Position numbers and translations under genes: made by a program. Shown here piece by piece: positions 39,376 through 48,309 of a stretch of 52,238 bases of DNA; within the stretch, counting starts at the first letter, position 1; each line of letters begins with the position of its first letter. Source of the stretch: an uncultured Dialister sp. (GTDB lineage Bacteria > Bacillota > Negativicutes > Veillonellales > Dialisteraceae); contig UQRR01000003.1 in NCBI GenBank assembly GCA_900543455.1, forward strand, positions 1 through 52,238, read 5' to 3'. The notes beneath the pieces were generated by a model. The model saw only the letters and a program-made list of their open reading frames with translations, did not search any database and had not been told where the DNA came from.

Positions 39376-40880
39376 CGATCATAGACTGCAGACCATTTCT
39401 GGCGGTAGGCGTTTCCTTCTTCGCTGCGATCCTGATCGCATTCAGCAGGAAATGGCCAAATGTACGTGAGGCATGGAGCGCCATCGCTTCCGTGATCATG
39501 TTTGGCATCATCCTTTCCATGGTGCCGGGGGTCCTGGATGGCAATCAGTACGAGTGGACCCTCTGCCGCATCACCGATACCCTGGGGCTCACGCTGAAGA
39601 CGGATCCGGCGGGCATGATCTTTGCAACGCTGGCCTCCATGCTCTGGGTGCCGATGAACTTCTACTCCATCGGCTACATGCGATGCAACAATGAAAAAGA
39701 ACAGACCGGCTACTTCGCGGCCTTCGCGATCTGCCTCTCCGCGGTCATGGGCATCGCCATGGCGTCGAACCTCATCACCTTCTTTATTTTCTACGAACTC
39801 CTGACCCTTGCGAGCTACCCTCTGGTGCTTCATAAGAGAAATGCAGAAGCGCTCTCTGCGAGCCGCAAGTACCTCATTTATACACTGATCTCCGGGCAGC
39901 TCTTCCTGGCGGGCATCATCGCCGTCTACTGCATTGCAGGGACCGTCGACTTCAAGCCGGGCGGCTTCCTCACCCCGGACATGGCTCCGAAGTGGGTACT
40001 CCAGTTCATTTTCATCCTGATGATCATGGCAGGCTCCGTCAAGGCAGCTGTCATGCCGCTGCACGGCTGGCTGCCGGCAGCCATGATCGCGCCGACTCCG
40101 GTTTCCGCCCTGCTTCATGCGGTGGCTGTCGTCAAGACCGGCGTCTTCGCTGTCCTCCGTGTCATCGGATTCGTTTTCGGGCCGCAGCTCCTTTCCCAGA
40201 TCGGCGTCGTGGACGTCCTGGCCTGGTTCGCTGCCGGCAGTATCATCATTTCCTCCCTCATCGCTATGCGGCAGGATCACCTGAAACGCCGTCTCGCCTT
40301 CTCGACAGTCGGACAGCTCTCCTACATCGTGCTGGGCGCGGCTCTGCTCTCGCCGCTTTCCATCAAGGGCGCGTACCTGCACTTGGTCGCCCATGCGGTC
40401 ATGAAGATCACCCTCTTCATGTGCGCCGGCCTCATCATTGCACGAACGCACCGCAATAACATCAGTGAGCTCTATGGCATCGGGAAGAAACTTCCGGTCA
40501 CCATGGCCTGCTTCACCATCGCGTCCCTCGGTATCGCGGGTACGCCATTCCTGGTCGGCTTCGTCAGTAAGTGGAACCTCGCTCTCGGTGCGCTGCAGGC
40601 GGGGAAACCTCTCTACATCCTGATCTGGGTCGCCAGTGCGCTCCTTGCAGCGGCTTACCTGATGCCGGTCGTCCGCATGGCGTACTTCCGGCATGACCCG
40701 CAGGAAAAATTCAGAAAGTATGGCGATATGTACTACTCCATGCTGATCCCGATCTGCATCACGACAGCGCTTGCCGTTATTCTGGGTGTGCTGCCGGATA
40801 TTTATCCGCATTTCTATGATCTGGCCGATATGGCTGCAAACGGCATCTGCGCCGGCTGGAACGGGGGGTGGCTGAAATGA
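39372..40880 (+). CDS. Second MnhD/NuoM-like antiporter subunit
   Basis: This 502-aa protein with about 14 helices shows IFYELLTLASYPLVLHKRN (TM5 Glu), IMAGSVKAAVMPLHGWLPAAMIAPTPVSALLHAVAVVKTG (TM7 Lys, TM8 His/Lys) and RQDHLKRRLAFSTVGQLSYI. It resembles the NuoM/NuoL group more than MnhD above. ATGA overlap with mnhD. An additional pump module beyond the basic Mbh set. Confidence 0.9.
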   Translation: MTIIDCRPFLAVGVSFFAAILIAFSRKWPNVREAWSAIASVIMFGIILSMVPGVLDGNQYEWTLCRITDTLGLTLKTDPAGMIFATLASMLWVPMNFYSIGYMRCNNEKEQTGYFAAFAICLSAVMGIAMASNLITFFIFYELLTLASYPLVLHKRNAEALSASRKYLIYTLISGQLFLAGIIAVYCIAGTVDFKPGGFLTPDMAPKWVLQFIFILMIMAGSVKAAVMPLHGWLPAAMIAPTPVSALLHAVAVVKTGVFAVLRVIGFVFGPQLLSQIGVVDVLAWFAAGSIIISSLIAMRQDHLKRRLAFSTVGQLSYIVLGAALLSPLSIKGAYLHLVAHAVMKITLFMCAGLIIARTHRNNISELYGIGKKLPVTMACFTIASLGIAGTPFLVGFVSKWNLALGALQAGKPLYILIWVASALLAAAYLMPVVRMAYFRHDPQEKFRKYGDMYYSMLIPICITTALAVILGVLPDIYPHFYDLADMAANGICAGWNGGWLK

Positions 40881-41116
40881 CGAAGAAAAAAATTTACATT
40901 CTGGCCGCTGTCATTCTGCTCGTCTCCTGCGCGGCTGAAATCGCAGGCGTGCACCTGCACAGCCCGTCATGGTGGCCGCTGCCCTTCGGCTATGATATTT
41001 TCTTCGGGTTTGTGTCCGGATGGATCCTGATCATCCTTGCCAAGCTCATCATGGCGCCGCTCCTGCAGCGTCACGAGAACTACTATACGCGCGGAGGAGG
41101 TGGCCACATTGAGTAA
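40877..41116 (+). CDS. Small membrane protein of the antiporter operon
   Basis: This 79-aa protein has two hydrophobic helices (about 5-20 and 40-60) and a short histidine/glycine-rich tail. I do not recognise a named family. Its position between two pump-subunit genes, with ATGA and overlapping junctions on either side, implies it is a subunit or assembly factor of the complex. ATG 40877 has GGGGGG upstream. Confidence 0.65.
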   Translation: MTKKKIYILAAVILLVSCAAEIAGVHLHSPSWWPLPFGYDIFFGFVSGWILIILAKLIMAPLLQRHENYYTRGGGGHIE

Positions 41117-42854
41117 TGCATTGCATCCTGGCATCATCCTCATTCTCGTCGGACTCATCGCGGCCATTGTACCGAAAGCCCTTCGGAAAGTCGTCCTTGC
41201 CATCGGCCCCTTCGCAGCCCTTGCTGCCGCGCTCTCTATGCCGATGGGCACAGACCTTTCCATGGAATTCTTTGGCACCGGCTACATCCTGGACTACTTC
41301 CATGTGGACGGTTTAAGCTATGTCTTCTGCATGATCTTTGCTCTGATGGCCTGCATCGGCGGGATCTACTCCTGCCACAATGACAGCCGCATCGAAGCCT
41401 TCGCCTCCATGGCCTACGCCGGATGTGCGCTTGGCGTCACTCTTGCCAAGGACTGGATGACCTTCATCGCCTTCTGGGAAGGCCTTGCGGTGACATCCCT
41501 CTTCCTCATCTGGTGCCACCACACCCCGGCCTCGCGCCGCGCAGGCTACCGCTACCTCATGGTCCACATGCTGGGCGGGAACCTTCTGCTCTATGGGATC
41601 TTCCTCGAAGTCGGAAGTGGAAACGGCCTTGTCATGAATCTGGCAGCGGGCGCACACAACCTGCCCTTCTGGGCGATCCTCATCGGTATCGCCGTGAATG
41701 CGGCCATCCCTCCGGTGAATGCATGGCTGGTCGATGCGTATCCGGAAGGCACCATCACCGGCTCCGTTTTCCTCTCCTCCTTCACCACGAAGGTCGCCGT
41801 CTATGCGCTTATCCGTATCTTTGCGGGGACTGACTTCCTCATGGCTGCCGGCTGCTTCATGGCGCTCTATGGCGCGCTCTATGCGATCATGGAAAATGAT
41901 ATGCGCCGCCTGCTGGGCTATCACATCATCAGTCAGGTCGGCTTCATGGTTGCCGGCGTCGGCGTCGGCACGGCGATGGCTCTGAACGGCGCAGCGGCAC
42001 ATGCCTTCTCGCACATCCTCTATAAGTCGCTTCTCTTCATGTGCGCGGGTGCGATCATCTACGCGACAGGCATCCGCAAGATCAATCAGCTCTCCGGCAT
42101 GGCAAAGAGAATGCCATTCGTAGCTCTCTGCTTCTTCGTCGCCGCCTTCTCCATTTCCGGCGTACCGCTCTTCAATGGCTTCATCAGTAAGACCATCACC
42201 ATCGCGGCCGCGGCAGAAGCGGGCTATGACTGGGTCTACACCCTGCTCGAGCTTGCCAGCGTCGGTACCTTTTTATCCATCACACTGAAGATGGGCTACT
42301 TCATTTTCCTTAGAAATGAAGAAAAAGACATCGTCATGAAGCACAAGCTCCCGAAGAATATGTACGTCGCGATGGGCCTTGGTGCCTGCCTCTGCTTCCT
42401 CTATGGCGTATATCCGGATCTGCTTTACCGCTTCCTGCCATTCGGCACCGTCACCTATGAACCCTTCACGGCAGCCCACCTCCTGTCTTATGTAGAAATC
42501 CTCGTCGTCACCATGGTGCCGTTCATGATGTTCCTCCCGAGGATGGAACCGCACACCGCACTCAGCCTCGACACCGACTGGTTCTACAGAAAACCATTCG
42601 CTGCCATCGTGAATTTCGTGAGCGGACTCATGTGCGCTCTCTGCAAAGGCCTTGGCGATGCATGGGGCATTGCGAATGATAAATTCATGGATCTCACGAG
42701 CAATCCGATGGACTTCCTCGATGCGCGTCCTTTCCGGAAACGCACGCATTACAATCCGGAAAACTACCGCACCTCCATCGCTGATCCGATGATGATCATC
42801 CTGACCGTCCTCGTCAGCTGCGCAGCGTACTTCATTACATCGCTTCGGTTTTAA
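41109..42854 (+). CDS. Third NuoL/MrpA-N-like antiporter subunit
   Basis: This protein of about 581 aa has some 15 helices. WMTFIAFWEGLAVTSLFLIW (TM5 Glu), AIPPVNAWLVDAYPEGTITGSVFLSSFTTKVAVYALIR (TM8 Lys; the TM7 Lys position is not obvious) and ENDMRRLLGYHIISQVGFM are family motifs. The start is taken as TTG 41109 with GGAGGAGG 8 bp upstream, overlapping the previous gene by 8 bp; an ATG start would truncate the first helix. A C-terminal extension with a single last helix (ILTVLVSCAAYFI) resembles NuoL's lateral arm. Confidence 0.85.
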   Translation: MSNALHPGIILILVGLIAAIVPKALRKVVLAIGPFAALAAALSMPMGTDLSMEFFGTGYILDYFHVDGLSYVFCMIFALMACIGGIYSCHNDSRIEAFASMAYAGCALGVTLAKDWMTFIAFWEGLAVTSLFLIWCHHTPASRRAGYRYLMVHMLGGNLLLYGIFLEVGSGNGLVMNLAAGAHNLPFWAILIGIAVNAAIPPVNAWLVDAYPEGTITGSVFLSSFTTKVAVYALIRIFAGTDFLMAAGCFMALYGALYAIMENDMRRLLGYHIISQVGFMVAGVGVGTAMALNGAAAHAFSHILYKSLLFMCAGAIIYATGIRKINQLSGMAKRMPFVALCFFVAAFSISGVPLFNGFISKTITIAAAAEAGYDWVYTLLELASVGTFLSITLKMGYFIFLRNEEKDIVMKHKLPKNMYVAMGLGACLCFLYGVYPDLLYRFLPFGTVTYEPFTAAHLLSYVEILVVTMVPFMMFLPRMEPHTALSLDTDWFYRKPFAAIVNFVSGLMCALCKGLGDAWGIANDKFMDLTSNPMDFLDARPFRKRTHYNPENYRTSIADPMMIILTVLVSCAAYFITSLRF

Positions 42855-42856
42855 AG

Positions 42857-42890
42857 AAAGAGCTCTTCCGAAAGGGAGAGCTCTTTTTGG
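42857..42890 (+). terminator. Terminator of the Mrp-type operon
   Basis: AAAGAGCTCTTCC (42857-42869), GAAA loop, GGGAGAGCTCTTT (42874-42886), T-run. Confidence 0.92.
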
Positions 42891-42892
42891 GT

Positions 42893-43190
42893 GCAAGGTT
42901 CAGGGTTCAGGGTTCGGGGCTAGCCCGTGGGGCGGGGCATCCTTTGATTCCAGATGAAAGCTCTGCTCGCTAGTTAGGAGTGGTTAGTGACTAGTGACTT
43001 GTGACTGGTGACTTGAATACCACTTTCGGGCATCGCCCTATTTATACGCTGCGGCGCTTCTGCTTTTTATGCGCCGCACCACCACTCCTCACTCCTAACT
43101 CCTCACTTCTAACTAGAGAGCAAAGCTTTCATCCATAATCAAGGGGCAGCACGCCCCACGGGCGAACTCCGAACCCTGAACCCAATTTAA
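42893..43190. repeat. Repeat mosaic between Mrp operon and ppsA
   Basis: GGTTCAGGGTTCAGGG heptamers, 'GATTCCAGATGAAAGC', sense heptamers (42974-43014), 'GGGCATCGCCC', GCGGCGC palindrome (43050-43080), ACTCCTCACTCC repeats, and the 'AATCAAGGGGCAGCACGCCCC' block. Confidence 0.8.
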
Positions 43191-43237
43191 GTCTATCCTT
43201 ATTTCATGAAAACATGCCATTCTTGCACATTATGCAT

Positions 43238-43266
43238 TTGACATTTTATTCAAATAGGTATACTAT
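43238..43266 (+). promoter_or_regulatory. ppsA promoter
   Basis: TTGACA (43238-43243), 17 bp, TACTAT (43261-43266). The leader to the ATG is about 65 nt. Confidence 0.85.
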
Positions 43267-43338
43267 AAGTAAAGCAATTTGAAATTAAGTGTACATTTCA
43301 AGTCAACGATTCTTATCTTCATTGTTTAGGAGGACATG

Positions 43339-45729
43339 ATGGACGCAAGAGAGAATGCTTATGTATTGTGGTTTGATGAACTGCACAGAAAAGATGTCAA
43401 TCTGGTCGGAGGGAAATCTTCTTCTCTGGGTGAACTGACGACCTCGACCGGCGTGCCGGTACCATACGGCTACGCGACGACAGCTCATGCTTACCGTTAT
43501 TTCATGGATGTCACCGGGCAGAACAAAAAGATCCACGAACTGCTCCAGGGGCTTTCCGATGTAGAAGACTCTGTCGAACTCCATGAAGTATGCACTAAGA
43601 TTCGCGAAAGCATCGTTTCCGCTGAAATGCCGGAAGACCTCGCTACCGCGATCGGCGATGCTTACGAAGAACTCTCCAAGAAAGTCAACGAAGAAAACCC
43701 ATATGTAGCCGTTCGTTCCTCTGCTACCGCAGAAGACCTGCCGGATGCTTCCTTCGCAGGCCAGCAGGACACCTACCTGAATGTCACCGGTCGTGACATG
43801 GTCATTCGTAAGGTCAAGGAATGCTACGCATCCACCTTCACCGACCGTGCGGTATACTACAGAGCGAAGAAGAATTTCGACCATGAAAACGTCGCTCTCT
43901 CCGCTGCTGTCCAGATGATGGCTGACTCCAAAGTCGCAGGCGTCATGTTCACCGTGAACATTGCCAACGGCGATGACAAGTCCATCATGATCGAAGGCTC
44001 CTGGGGCCTTGGCGAATACGTCGTACAGGGCACTGTCACCCCGGATAACTTCATCATCAACAAGGAAGACCTCACCATTGCTTCCCGCCACATCAATGAA
44101 AAAGCCATCGAACTCGTTCGTAAACCGGGCGGCGATGTAGAAGAAAGAAAAGTACCGGAAGACCTTGCCAAGGCGCAGGCTCTCACCGATGAACAGGTCG
44201 TCCAGCTCGCTACCTATGCGAAAGCCATCGAAAAGCACTATGGCTGCTACATGGATATGGAATGGGCTGTCGACCACCAGAACCGCGTCTGGATCCTCCA
44301 GGCTCGTCCGGAAACCGTTTGGTCCAAGAAGAATAAAGAAAAGAAAGCAGGCACTGAAGTGAAACTGACCACCGATCATAAAGTACTCGTCAAAGGTCTT
44401 CCGGCCAGCCCGGGAATGGCAGCAGGCAAATGCCACGTCATCACCGACCCGAAAGATATCAACGAATTCCAGGAAGGCGAAGTTCTCGTCACCACGATGA
44501 CCTCCCCGGACTGGGTACCGGCGATGAAGAAAGCCATCGCGATCGTCACTGATGCCGGCGGCATGACCTGCCACGCTTCCATCGTTTCCCGCGAACTCGG
44601 CATTCCATGCGTTGTCGGCACCAAGAGCCGCAGCGTAGAAGCAACCAAAGTTCTCACCTCCGGTCAGGATATCACGATTGATGCACAGAACGGCGTCGTA
44701 TATGACGGCATCGTCGCTGACCTCGTGAAGAAAGAAGAACCGCAGCAGGCACAGGGCGGCGCTCAGACCGTAGTCGCAGAATACTTCGCACCGACCGGCA
44801 CCGGTGTCATGATGAACCTGGGCGATCCGGATCTCGCTGATAAATATGCGAGCCTCCCATGCGACGGCATCGGCCTCATGCGTGAAGAATTCATCTGGAC
44901 CACCTTCATCCATGAACATCCGCTCTACCTCATCGAACAGGGCAAACCGGAAAAAGTCATCGACATGCTCGCTGAAGGCATTTCCAAAGTCTGCCGCGCA
45001 CTGGCTCCGCGTCCGGTCGTTCTCCGCTTCTCCGACTTCAAGTCCGGCGAATACAGAAACCTTAAGGGCGGCGACAAGTACGAACCGGTAGAACCGGCTG
45101 ACCTGCTCGGCTGGAGAGGTGCTTCCCGTTACTACGACCCGACCTACACCGACGCATTCCGTCTCGAACTCAAAGCAGTCAAGAAAGTCCGTGAAGAATT
45201 CGGCCTGAAGAACCTGAACTGCATGATCCCGTTCTGCAGAACCGTCGATGAAGCACGCAAGGTCACCACCATCATGAAGGAAGAAGGTCTGGAAAGAGGT
45301 CCGGACTTCAAGCTCTTCCTCATGGCAGAAATCCCGGCCAACATCATTCTGGCTGATAAATTCAATGAATTCGTTGACGGCTACTCCATCGGCTCCAACG
45401 ATCTCACCATGCTGGTACTCGGCTGCGACAGAAACAATGATACCGTTTCCGCCCTCTTCGATGAAAGAAACCTCGCGATCAAGAGAGCTGTCCGCCACCT
45501 GATCGAAACCGCACACAAAGACGGCAAGACTGTCTCCATCTGCGGCCAGGCTCCGTCCGTATACCCAGACTTCACCGAATTCCTCGTCAAGAGCGGTATC
45601 GACTATGTATCCGTCAACCCGGATATGGTCAAAGCCACCAAGAGAAATGTGGCTCGTATCGAACAGAGACTCATGCTCGATGCAGCTACCGGCAGAGGAA
45701 TCAAAGATACGGAAGACTACACCTGGTAA
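43339..45729 (+). CDS. ppsA: Phosphoenolpyruvate synthase
   Basis: This enzyme of about 796 aa converts pyruvate + ATP + H2O to PEP + AMP + Pi, allowing gluconeogenesis from lactate or pyruvate. Domain order: ATP-grasp (residues 1-340; GGKSSSLGELT, VAVRSSATAEDLPDASFAGQQDTYLN), phosphohistidine swivel domain (GGMTCHASIVSRELGIPCVVG, His about 411), and PEP-binding TIM barrel (GLMREEFIW, DGYSIGSNDLTMLVLGCDR, SICGQAPS). Length and GSNDLTxxxLGxDR fit PpsA rather than PPDK. ATG 43339 is chosen for spacing from AGGAGG. Codon use is strongly biased (nearly all Glu as GAA, Lys as AAA/AAG), suggesting high expression. The regulator genes downstream fit this enzyme. Confidence 0.95.
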   Translation: MDARENAYVLWFDELHRKDVNLVGGKSSSLGELTTSTGVPVPYGYATTAHAYRYFMDVTGQNKKIHELLQGLSDVEDSVELHEVCTKIRESIVSAEMPEDLATAIGDAYEELSKKVNEENPYVAVRSSATAEDLPDASFAGQQDTYLNVTGRDMVIRKVKECYASTFTDRAVYYRAKKNFDHENVALSAAVQMMADSKVAGVMFTVNIANGDDKSIMIEGSWGLGEYVVQGTVTPDNFIINKEDLTIASRHINEKAIELVRKPGGDVEERKVPEDLAKAQALTDEQVVQLATYAKAIEKHYGCYMDMEWAVDHQNRVWILQARPETVWSKKNKEKKAGTEVKLTTDHKVLVKGLPASPGMAAGKCHVITDPKDINEFQEGEVLVTTMTSPDWVPAMKKAIAIVTDAGGMTCHASIVSRELGIPCVVGTKSRSVEATKVLTSGQDITIDAQNGVVYDGIVADLVKKEEPQQAQGGAQTVVAEYFAPTGTGVMMNLGDPDLADKYASLPCDGIGLMREEFIWTTFIHEHPLYLIEQGKPEKVIDMLAEGISKVCRALAPRPVVLRFSDFKSGEYRNLKGGDKYEPVEPADLLGWRGASRYYDPTYTDAFRLELKAVKKVREEFGLKNLNCMIPFCRTVDEARKVTTIMKEEGLERGPDFKLFLMAEIPANIILADKFNEFVDGYSIGSNDLTMLVLGCDRNNDTVSALFDERNLAIKRAVRHLIETAHKDGKTVSICGQAPSVYPDFTEFLVKSGIDYVSVNPDMVKATKRNVARIEQRLMLDAATGRGIKDTEDYTW

Positions 45730-45886
45730 TCCCTGGCGCTGCCTGAAAGCGTTTCGCCTGCCCTTTGGGCTGTGAAGTAAAGTGGCTGACACCTTGGCTT
45801 CCCCTCTCGGGTAATGCTGTTAAGGAAACGGCCAAAAGACTTTTCTCCCCATCAGGCGAGAGCTTTGAACTGAAAAATTCCGGTGA
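45730..45886. repeat. Intergenic sequence after ppsA
   Basis: It contains 'CTTCCCCTCTCGGGTAATGC' followed by TGTTAAGGAAA, a degenerate copy of the repeat at 46670-46710. No gene is seen. Confidence 0.5.
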
Positions 45887-45920
45887 CCGGGGCTGTTTTC
45901 GAGCAGTCCCGGTTTCCTGT
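45887..45920 (+). terminator. Hairpin between ppsA and ccpN-like gene
   Basis: CCGGGGCTG (45887-45895) / CAGTCCCGG (45904-45912) followed by TTTCCTGT. The weak T-tract suggests partial read-through into the regulator gene. Confidence 0.6.
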
Positions 45921-45943
45921 CAATACAAAAAAGGAAGCAAATT

Positions 45944-46576
45944 ATGCAGCTGACCAGCCGCCAAAAAGAAATCACCCGCATTGTGCGGGAAAACGGGCCG
46001 ATCACAGGTGAAATGATCGCTGAGCGTCTCCATGTGACACGAAGCGCCCTGCGAGGAGACCTGGCGGTGCTTCTCTCGGGAGAAGTGATCGCCGCCAGAC
46101 GGAGACTGGGCTACTACTACCTGGGAGGAGGAGAGGATCCGGCTGCGGCAGAAATCCGTTCCTGCACCGCAGAGGCCTGCATGTCCAGACCTGTTCTGGT
46201 CAGTGCAGAATCGAATGCCTACGATGCCGCTGTCCTTCTCTTCACGGAAGACATTGGGACCCTTTTCGTAGGGAAACCCGATGACGTCATGGGCGTAGTA
46301 TCCAGAAAAGACCTGCTGAAGACTGCCATGGGCCGTGAAAATCTGACCAAAGTGCCGATTTCCATGGTCATGACCTCCCGCTCGAAGATGATCTTCGCGG
46401 AACCGGACGAAGACATGGTATCCGTTGCCCAAAAGCTCATCGACTATGAGATCGACTGTCTGCCTGTCGGCATCTTTCAGGATGTCGAAGGCGAGAAGAA
46501 ATTCAAGCTCATGGGCCGCATCTCCAAGACCAATATCACCCGCCTCTTCCTCGATCTCGGAACGAAGAAGAGATAA
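45944..46576 (+). CDS. ccpN: CcpN-like HTH-CBS transcriptional repressor
   Basis: This 210-aa regulator has a winged helix (residues 1-60: RQKEITRIVRENGPITGEMIAERLHVTRSALRGDLAVL) and a CBS-domain pair (about 75-200) that would bind adenine nucleotides. This is the arrangement of CcpN, which represses gluconeogenic genes in Firmicutes. In Bacillus ccpN neighbours the DUF299 gene yqfL, as here. Its likely target is the ppsA promoter just upstream. AAGGAAG lies before the ATG. Confidence 0.88.
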   Translation: MQLTSRQKEITRIVRENGPITGEMIAERLHVTRSALRGDLAVLLSGEVIAARRRLGYYYLGGGEDPAAAEIRSCTAEACMSRPVLVSAESNAYDAAVLLFTEDIGTLFVGKPDDVMGVVSRKDLLKTAMGRENLTKVPISMVMTSRSKMIFAEPDEDMVSVAQKLIDYEIDCLPVGIFQDVEGEKKFKLMGRISKTNITRLFLDLGTKKR

Positions 46577-47150
46577 TTGAGGTTGTTGGGTTCAGGGTTC
46601 AGGGTTCGGGGATTTGTCCTTTTTGCGTAGTACCTCCCTTGGAGAAAGGGCGCGCCGTATCGTTCCGTTTAGCCTGCCTTCCCCAATAGGTAATGCTATT
46701 AAGTTAAGGAATTTGATAGCGACGTAGCGACTTGCTTCCCCCTTCGGGGGAAGTGCCGAAGGCAATAGGGGCATGCTAGCGGTATAGTGTGCTATGCCCA
46801 ATAGTCCGATGCTATCGCTATCCCAACATTTTCATGCAATACCGCTACGTAGCCCCCTCATCTCGCTTCGCTCGAAATGGTGTCTCACTGGATTTTCGCG
46901 TTGCTTTGCTCCTAAAAATCCAGTTCGCTTGCACAAGCCCTTCGGGCAGCTCCCCGATGGGGAGCCAAGATCGTTCTGCCGCTTAACTTAATAGCATTAC
47001 CCCAATGGGGAAGGCAACGGATACGCGCGAAGCGCTATCAAAACTCCGCGGCGCTTCTATGATTTGATGCGCCGCACCACAACCCTGAACCCGTCAACCT
47101 GAACCCTGAACCCAAAATCCTAATCCCTTGCTCCTAATCCCATTTCCAAT
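46577..47150. repeat. Repeat mosaic between ccpN-like and DUF299 genes
   Basis: GGGTTCAGGGTTCAGG heptamers; 'TAGGTAATGCTATTAAGTTA' (46689-46710); 'CCCCCTTCGGGGGAAGTGCC' hairpin (46738-46758); a stretch 46930-47012 whose reverse complement matches 52162-52238 (TAATGCTATTAAGTTAAGCG, then TTGGCTCCCCATCGGGGAGC); and a GCGGCGC palindrome (47048-47080). No gene is seen. Confidence 0.75.
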
Positions 47151-47173
47151 CAATACCAAAGGAGGTCATCCTT

Positions 47174-48001
47174 TTGTCCAAAATACCAGAAGTGTACGTG
47201 GTTTCCGACTCTTTGGGAGAAACCGCGGAAAGCGTCGCCAAGGCGACCATCAGCCAGTTTGATGAAGACATCGACGTCGTGCGCGTGCCTTTCATCCGTC
47301 ATGCAGAACAGATCCAGAAAGTCATCGAAGAAGCTGCAGAGCATGGTGCTGTTGTCTGCCATACCTTAGTCAGCCCGGAGCTTCGCGCGCATTTCGAGCG
47401 CATCGCAGAAGCGAACCATGTGAAGTACGTGGATATCTTGGGGCCGATGATGGACATGGTGCAGACCATTTCCGAGACGAAGCCCCGCATGAAGCCGGGC
47501 ATCATCCACAAGCTCGATGAAGAATACTTCAAGAAGGTCGAAGCCATTGAATTCGCTGTGAAGTATGATGACGGCAAGAATCCGGCCGGCTTCAAGAAGG
47601 CCGACGTCGTCCTGATCGGGGTATCCCGTACCTCGAAGACGCCGCTCTCCATGTACATGGCACACAAAAAATTCAAGGTGGCCAACCTTCCGCTCGTGCC
47701 GGAAGTCCCGCTGCCGGAAGAAATCTTTCAGGTGCCGCCCTATCGCATCATCGGTCTCATCATCGATCCGTACAAGCTGAATACCATCCGCAGCGAACGC
47801 ATGAAAGCGCTCGGCTTCTCCGGAACGGCGAACTACACAGACATTGCCCGCATCGAGGATGAATTGTCCTACGCGAAGGAAATCATGCGCCAGCTCCACT
47901 GCCAGGTCCTTGATGTGTCGAACAAGGCCATCGAAGAAACCGCCAGCCGCATCATGGCGATCGTACAGAGAAATAAGGAACTGTACGGAGATAAATATTA
48001 A
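47174..48001 (+). CDS. PEP synthase/PPDK regulatory kinase-phosphorylase (DUF299)
   Basis: This 275-aa bifunctional enzyme inactivates (ADP-dependent phosphorylation) and reactivates (Pi-dependent) PEP synthase or PPDK at a threonine next to the catalytic histidine. The P-loop-like GVSRTSKTPLSMYMA is at about residues 151-165, the N-terminus VYVVSDSLGETAES is typical, and IDPYKLNTIRSERM follows. The partner here should be PpsA, whose TCHA site offers the Thr. Start is TTG 47174, 8 bp after AAAGGAGG; no ATG fits. The gene ends in a strong hairpin. Confidence 0.92.
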   Translation: MSKIPEVYVVSDSLGETAESVAKATISQFDEDIDVVRVPFIRHAEQIQKVIEEAAEHGAVVCHTLVSPELRAHFERIAEANHVKYVDILGPMMDMVQTISETKPRMKPGIIHKLDEEYFKKVEAIEFAVKYDDGKNPAGFKKADVVLIGVSRTSKTPLSMYMAHKKFKVANLPLVPEVPLPEEIFQVPPYRIIGLIIDPYKLNTIRSERMKALGFSGTANYTDIARIEDELSYAKEIMRQLHCQVLDVSNKAIEETASRIMAIVQRNKELYGDKY

Positions 48002-48004
48002 GGG

Positions 48005-48054
48005 AACAACAAAAGCCCATCCGGCTCATAAGAGCCAGATGGGCTTTTGTTGTT
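48005..48054 (+). terminator. Terminator of the DUF299 gene
   Basis: ACAAAAGCCCATCCGGCTC, ATAA loop, GAGCCAGATGGGCTTTTGT: a near-perfect stem of about 19 bp. Confidence 0.85.
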
Positions 48055-48309
48055 GGGTTCAGGGTTCAGGGTTCAGGGTTCAGGGTTCGGGGTTAGCCCG
48101 TGGGGCGTGCCGCCCCTTGATTACGATGGAAAGCCTTACTTGAATGAGAAATTAGAAATGAGAAATGCGAAATGGTGGTGCGGCGCATAAAAATCAGAAG
48201 CGCCGCGGAGTATAAATAGTGGCGATGCCCGCGACTGGCATTCCAGTCACTAGTCACCAGTCACCAGTCACTTGAGACTCCTAATCCCTAATCCCTAGTC
48301 ACCAGTCAC
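48055..48309. repeat. Repeat mosaic between DUF299 and peptidase genes
   Basis: Six heptamers GGGTTCA (x4), GGGTTCG, GGGTTAG at 48055-48096; 'GATTACGATGGAAAGCC'; GAGAAATTAGAAAT; GCGGCGC palindrome (48178-48206); 'GGCGATGCCCG'; antisense heptamers 48240-48312 running into the peptidase stop. Confidence 0.88.

Noticed and set aside
39165..40811. 548-aa minus-strand open frame
   Set aside because: Shadow of the second NuoM-like subunit; composition is typical of antisense translation of membrane-protein codons.
43303..45792. 829-aa minus-strand open frame
   Set aside because: Shadow of ppsA. The long opening results from the strongly biased codons of ppsA; the product has no family features.
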